From contig FTLJ01000971.1 of NCBI GenBank assembly GCA_900155495.1, forward strand, positions 1 to 37,785: a stretch of DNA of 37,785 nt, written 5' to 3'. This stretch comes from Porogramme epimiltina (Eukaryota > Basidiomycota > Agaricomycetes > Polyporales > Polyporaceae). The translations under genes and the position numbers were made by a program. The notes under the pieces are model-generated. The model was not told the DNA's origin, searched no databases, and was given only the letters and a program-made list of their open reading frames with translations. Of the stretch, positions 33,788-37,785 are shown piece by piece (the stretch's first letter is position 1; every line of letters begins with the position of its first letter).

Positions 33788-35248
33788 ATGGCCGATGCGG
33801 GTCCGATCCCACCATCATACGATGACGCCCAAGCTGCCAATAAAGCTAGCCAAGAACTCAAGAGTAGCTTCGAGAACTTGAAAAACGATCACAATGACAT
33901 CCAGGAGCTCTTCCGGACGGTTAGGAGCCAGCTACAGAATGCACCAGAGATCGGGGATGGTCACTTGCTGTTGGAGAAATGGGAAACATTGCGTTCGGTA
34001 TGCGTCCCCCTTTGGTTCAATACCACGTCTAACGCTGCACCCCTCTACGATGTTAGAGACATAAGCGGATATACCGGGATTCACAGCAGAATGCAAGCAT
34101 GTGTTCTCGGTTTCTCAAGAGTGAGTTTCCCTCCACCGTCTTTTATGTATCTCTATACCAGACATTCATATATCGCCACGTAGACTTTTCCGAAATTCTC
34201 ATCCCCTTGTCACAATCATCCGACGTCCCTATCGAGCAGAAAAGAGCCATGATAGACAAGTTCTTAGAGGTACGCCCCGGGATATACACTGTCGGCCGTC
34301 CCCGTTCCAACTCCTCTTCCGCGCGGTTACTTAGACAATCCCCGTCCATTTGAATGCCGCACGCGAGAATGCGGATAGCTTCAACGAACTCGCTAAGGAG
34401 GTCGAGGTATTCCCACGCAAAGTCGCCAGTGCGCTCAGGGTGCAGGCCCAATCGGCGGGCATATTCGAGACGATTTGGAACGGAATTAAGCGGTGCGTCT
34501 TTGCTTTTCAATGGGATGACCCTCTCATGCTCATCTCTTGCGTACATGCATGTAGACTCTGCATCGAGATTTGGAGAGTCAGTCAGTCCTGTAGGCTGTA
34601 AGGCGCTGCTGAGCTGACTGTAGTCGCAGATGCTTAATGGTATGCTGAACAAGATTGTCGGCATCTTCCAAACCGCCCTAGACCGCATTGATATGCTTCA
34701 ATTCAATGTCTGCAGTACGTCTTCCTGTCTGTCACGGAGAGCTAGTATATTCACGTCGTGTTCATTTAGTTGGTATCTCCCTCGATGTCCACCTACGCCC
34801 CCGTTGTGAGTTGTACCTCCGTTATGTCGCCGTAACTCAGTCTTCTCATACACCACCCCGCTCGAATGCACACGTTTGTTGTAGATATATCACTGGAACC
34901 TTCATCGATAGATACGAAGAACAGGCGGGAGCCGCTGACGTCGCGCGAGCTTCTGCGCGAAGTCGAGGACAACGCCGAAGCTCTTGCTGAGAAGCTCTCC
35001 GCATTCGAGGGTGCGTGGCACGTCGTGGGGAACGCGTGTTCGCAACTCTCAGCGGATTTGGAGCTTGCAAAGGGTTTCACTGCGGTGCGTCGTACCATCG
35101 TATATTCAAGGTGCATAGCGCCGCGACCTAATGCGTATATCAGAGTTCGCCACCTGTCCCACAAGCATGCGATAACAGTTTGAAGGCGGCTGCGTTAGTA
35201 CATGGGCCACTCGTCGAGTGTCTCGGGTCATACTCTGTCTGTAACTGA
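33788..35248 (+). CDS. Helical protein of unknown function (nine exons, one microexon)
   Basis: Join(33788..33997, 34057..34120, 34184..34269, 34335..34492, 34556..34577, 34630..34714, 34770..34805, 34885..35084, 35144..35248), 321 aa; all junctions are GT-AG and the frame closes at TGA 35246. The fifth exon is only 22 nt (36 nt for the seventh). The chain begins MADAGPIPPSYDDAQ and is nearly all predicted helix (for example SQELKSSFENLKNDHNDIQE). It has a middle hydrophobic-leaning helix near GMLNKIVGIFQTALDRIDML and a late block WHVVGNACSQLSADLELAK. It looks like a family of agaricomycete hypothetical proteins with this order of blocks, but I cannot name it. No signal peptide; function unknown. 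Confidence 0.62.
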
Positions 35249-35984
35249 AGGGTAATCTAAGAGATCTAGATTCTGTGCGTCTTTACTTCTTCATAATCGC
35301 ATTGCTCTAAATTCGCAGCAACACTGTAGTAGGTTCATATTGTGATGTTCTTTTGCTAGTGGGCAATTCGGACATGGAATAGTGATGATCTTAGGCTATG
35401 TGGGCCCGTAGCTTCTCGTAGGTGAGGATAGGAGCTCACTCACGAGCCCAAAGTGTGCGGGCTGGCCGCACGCGCGCGCAGAGCGAGATGGGCGCTTGTA
35501 ACAGCACCACACGAGCGTGCGCCCGGGACGCACGTCTCTCTCTACGCATCGATCGCTCACTCACTGCCGCCACTACCTCGCCCCTTCTTTCCCCTACTCT
35601 GCCACCACCACCACGCACACAAAGGGCCGAGATATGGAAAGATGGACAGCACATAAATGTGTCCCTCCTCCCCTCTCGCGTCCCCCTTCGCGCCTGCTCG
35701 TCTTAAGCAAGGCAAGACCAAGCGTGGCCCCATCCTCCCGCTCTCTTCAATCCGGCCGCGCTCGGTCATGATGGCGGGCGGGGAGAGTTATAAGCAGCTG
35801 GCCCGCCCCAACCCCCACCCTCGCCGCGACGACGAAGTGGCACCCCACTGCCGCTGCCTCAGCTCGCCTTCTCCGCTCCCCGTGCCCCCGGCCACCACCG
35901 CGGAGTGTGACACATGGCTTCTCACCCAAGACGCCGCCCACCGTCCCCTACGCTGCCCCTCATACCAATCGCTAGCTGCACACC
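35249..35984. other. Intergenic region with a TATA-like element
   Basis: No supported gene. TTATAAG at 35788-35794 could be the promoter of the decayed gene downstream. Confidence 0.4.
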
Positions 35985-36527
35985 CCATCTGCCCGCCGTC
36001 TCAGCCCACCAACATACTCATCAAGGCCCGAAGCCATCAATAACGAGCTTGCGCTCACGCGGCGACGCGCAGAGAAGGCCGAACGACTCCTCGCCGCATT
36101 CCAGTCCTCCCCCCAGTCACCCTTAACCACGTCCCCTCTGGGCTTCTCCAAGCTCCACCTCTTCGAGACCGCTCGCAAGGCCATCCTCGATTTCGACAAC
36201 CACGCGGAACGCTCAGAACAAGCTTGCGACGAGGTCAATACCCGCGTCCGCATGCTCCAAGAGCAGTGGTGCGAGTTCCAATGCTGGCTCTCTCATACCG
36301 ACGTCCGCGCCCAGTTCTCCCGCATCATCGCCGACGGCGGTGGCAAGCTTATCAAGATCAGCTCCATCCCCTCCGCAAAAGCCGCCGCCGCCTACCTCCC
36401 GTCGCGGCAGCAGCACGGCTCTCAGTCCCATCCCCCTCCTGCTACCACGCCCTGCATGCCGACAGCCATAGGCTCCCTTTCGCCTCCCGACTCTCGTCTT
36501 TTACCCTCCCCCCATTCCCAGTCGTAG
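35985..36527 (+). pseudogene. Possible 5' part of the decayed gene
   Basis: An open stretch without a usable ATG encodes coherent helical text (NNELALTRRRAEKAERLL, KLHLFETARKAILDFDNHAE, RMLQEQWCEFQCWLSH) before a TAG at 36525. Good GT-AG signals (GTACGC at 36560, CTAG at 36608) link it to the block below, but no phase connects the two conserved frames. That it belongs to the same former gene is inferred from spacing and strand. Confidence 0.35.
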
Positions 36528-36881
36528 TGCGTCCGCGGGCGCGCAGCTGGGACTGAAGGGTACGCACCTGCTGTGATAGGGCAGCTGCTCCCACCACGAC
36601 TGCGACTAGGATGGCGACGGCGACCTTGGACGTCTTGTCAGCATCCTCCGTGACTTTTGCACCTCCCCGCCCCCGCCTGATACTTCCGTCGCATTCTACG
36701 GCCTCTCCCTGCCACGCACCCATCCGCCCAAGCTCGCCCCGACCCTCCTCCGCAGACGTACGACAAGCATGCGACATACCGCCTCTCCCTCGCATTCCAA
36801 TGCATCGTCAACATCGGCGTCCGCGACTCAGAGCCTATCCGCAGTCGCGTCGACCAGGCCGGCGTGCTCGATGTCGTCGGT

Positions 36882-36884
36882 TGA
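36882..36884 (+). other. In-frame TGA in the decayed gene
   Basis: It interrupts DVVG-IVDAWL in an otherwise conserved-looking stretch; CGA to TGA would explain it. Confidence 0.6.
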
Positions 36885-37016
36885 ATCGTCGATGCCTGGC
36901 TCACGAGCAGGGGCCTCGCCATCGGCCCAACCCTCACTGCCAACGACATGCCGCGCGAGACCAGGGAGCAGCGCCAGGAGAGGCGCCAGCAGCAGGCAGA
37001 GCTCCGCCAGCGCGAA

Positions 37017-37019
37017 TAG
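37017..37019 (+). other. In-frame TAG in the decayed gene
   Basis: It lies between LRQRE and VTAIARAL in the same frame; CAG to TAG would explain it. The frame stays open on both sides for at least 29 codons. Confidence 0.6.
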
Positions 37020-37106
37020 GTCACTGCGATTGCGAGGGCGCTCCAGCGCGAGATCGCGGCCGCCGACACCATCGCGGCCCGCCCCATCGAGGCCGCCGCA
37101 CGCGAG

Positions 37107-37608
37107 GTGAGTCCGCGCTTCTTCTTGGGAGGGGAGAGTGTGTACGACGCGTGGCCGCGGACAGTCGCTGATCGGGCTTCCCTAGGTGCAGGAACAGACG
37201 CAAACAGAACAGTTGACGCGCAGCGGTTCTCGAGCACAGGACAGTGGGTTTATATCTCGACCAACACGACCCCAAACGCATCCGACACCCCACTTCTCTC
37301 TGGCATGGACTGTAGTGGGACCATCATCGCGCGGCCGGTGTGGGACCATGTCACGGGCATGGCACAATTCCCTCTTTCGTCCACTCATCCTCGCTACTCC
37401 ACCACCATGCCCGTGACGCCTCCATACGATCGTTAGCCCCTTTTGTCTACCGTATATACTGCTCACCTGTCCTTACGTTACGTTAGCGAGCAACTTGAAC
37501 GCAGCTCTTCGTTCCGCCCTTCTCGAGCTCGCCCGTCACAGTTTGCTCGCTCACCGCTTCTACGCTTCCTGATTATCTCGTCACATCGTCACTCATCGCA
37601 CTATCACG
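37107..37608. other. Region after the decayed gene
   Basis: A possible intron (37107-37186, GTGAGT...CCTAG) and a further Gln/Thr-rich exon of the former gene may continue to about 37310. The text then becomes unconvincing. No intact gene is supported. Confidence 0.3.
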
Positions 37609-37669
37609 ATGTCGAACAATCCCTTCACTGACGTGTCCGCCCCTCCTGCATCAGTACTTCCCCAGATTG

Positions 37670-37732
37670 CTTATCGTCTTATCGCTCTTATTTTGATAAG
37701 TTAAGACGCGTAAGACGCACAAGACCGATAAG
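37670..37732. promoter_or_regulatory. Cluster of four GATAAG sites
   Basis: CTTATC at 37670-37675 and 37678-37683 and GATAAG at 37695-37700 and 37727-37732 give four GATA-factor sites in 63 bp, two on each strand. Clustered HGATAR sites are used by fungal nitrogen and iron GATA regulators. The target gene would lie beyond the window or include the short ATG frame at 37609. Confidence 0.35.
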
Positions 37733-37785
37733 TGCTTTAAGGGTTAGGTTAGGAAGTCGATCGAAGACGAGCCGCAGGCGAGTCG

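Larger units (their letters stand above)
36610..37106 (+). pseudogene. Decayed conserved gene fragment (frameshift plus two stops)
   Basis: Two adjacent frames carry protein-like text. The first (from 36610) reads DLGRLVSILRDFCTSPPPP and VAFYGLSLPRTHPPKLAPT. The second (from about 36744) reads TYDKHATYRLSLAFQCIVNI, VRDSEPIRSRVDQAGVLDVV, VDAWLTSRGLAIGPT and MPRETREQRQERRQQQAEL. It matches a conserved basidiomycete helical-repeat hypothetical protein that I recall only in outline. Moving between the frames needs a 1-nt shift near 36744-36758. The second frame is broken by TGA at 36882 and TAG at 37017, then ends at a good donor (GTGAGT, 37107). Both stops fit C-to-T changes of Arg and Gln codons. 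Confidence 0.55.

Noticed and set aside
37609..37704. Short ATG frame starting MSNNPFTDVSAPP near the window end
   Set aside because: It could be the first exon of a gene outside the window, but only ~31 codons are visible before a stop and no clear donor was found.
37740..37753. GGGTTAGGTTAGG, similar to telomere repeat units
   Set aside because: Only about two imperfect units with unique sequence around them. Not a telomere and not a meaningful interstitial array.
1..37785. tRNA, rRNA, CRISPR arrays, transposon terminal repeats
   Set aside because: I looked for T-loop-like GGTTCGANNCC strings in folded context, regular spaced repeats and long terminal or inverted repeats and found none that hold up by eye. 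A covariance-model or repeat search was not possible.

Overview
This window is fungal nuclear DNA, most likely from an agaricomycete basidiomycete close to the Polyporales. Genes are split by many short introns (mostly 46-65 nt, GTNNGT...YAG). Coding DNA is GC-rich. Several families are ones expanded in, or typical of, mushroom-forming fungi: FunK1-like kinase pieces, BTB/POZ proteins, an OTT_1508-like deaminase and a HAM1-like protein. There are no bacterial, viral or transposon features. Exon models were built by hand from splice signals, frame continuity and comparison between paralogues.

Layout. (1) 1-1.1 kb: a large EthD-like protein gene, minus strand. (2) 1.5-10.6 kb: three tandem minus-strand genes for secreted pepsin-family (A1) aspartic proteases. 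Copies 1 and 2 lie on a recent ~3.1 kb tandem duplication that includes both flanks. Copy 3 is older and carries a C-terminal membrane anchor. Copy 1 has lost the first catalytic DTG motif (it is DGG), and copy 2 has precisely lost an intron that copies 1 and 3 keep. (3) 10.6-12.5 kb: no convincing gene. (4) 12.5-14.1 kb: a single-pass membrane protein with a Ser/Thr/Pro-rich ectodomain, minus strand. (5) 15.5-16.2 kb: a compact two-domain EthD-like protein, plus strand, paralogous to the gene at position 18. (6) 17.0-18.7 kb: a BTB/POZ protein, minus strand.

(7) 19.4-28.9 kb is a housekeeping stretch: ribosomal stalk protein P1, a FunK1-like mini-protein, ATG7 (autophagy E1), an OTT_1508-type predicted deaminase, and SEC61 alpha (ER translocon). 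(8) 29.7-30.1 kb: a possible small Cys-rich protein whose start codon is split by an intron. (9) 30.5-33.1 kb: a HAM1-like protein, minus strand. (10) 33.8-35.2 kb: a nine-exon helical protein of unknown function with a 22-nt microexon. (11) 36.0-37.1 kb: a decayed gene with in-frame stops and a frameshift, followed by a cluster of GATA sites at the window edge.

The genes do not form one pathway. The protease cluster is an extracellular proteolysis locus. P1 and SEC61 serve translation and secretion, and ATG7 serves autophagy. I found no clear multi-gene novel system. The most interesting items are the active-site change and intron loss in the protease array, the FunK1-like mini-protein divergent from ATG7, the deaminase-family gene, and the helical orphan with its microexon.
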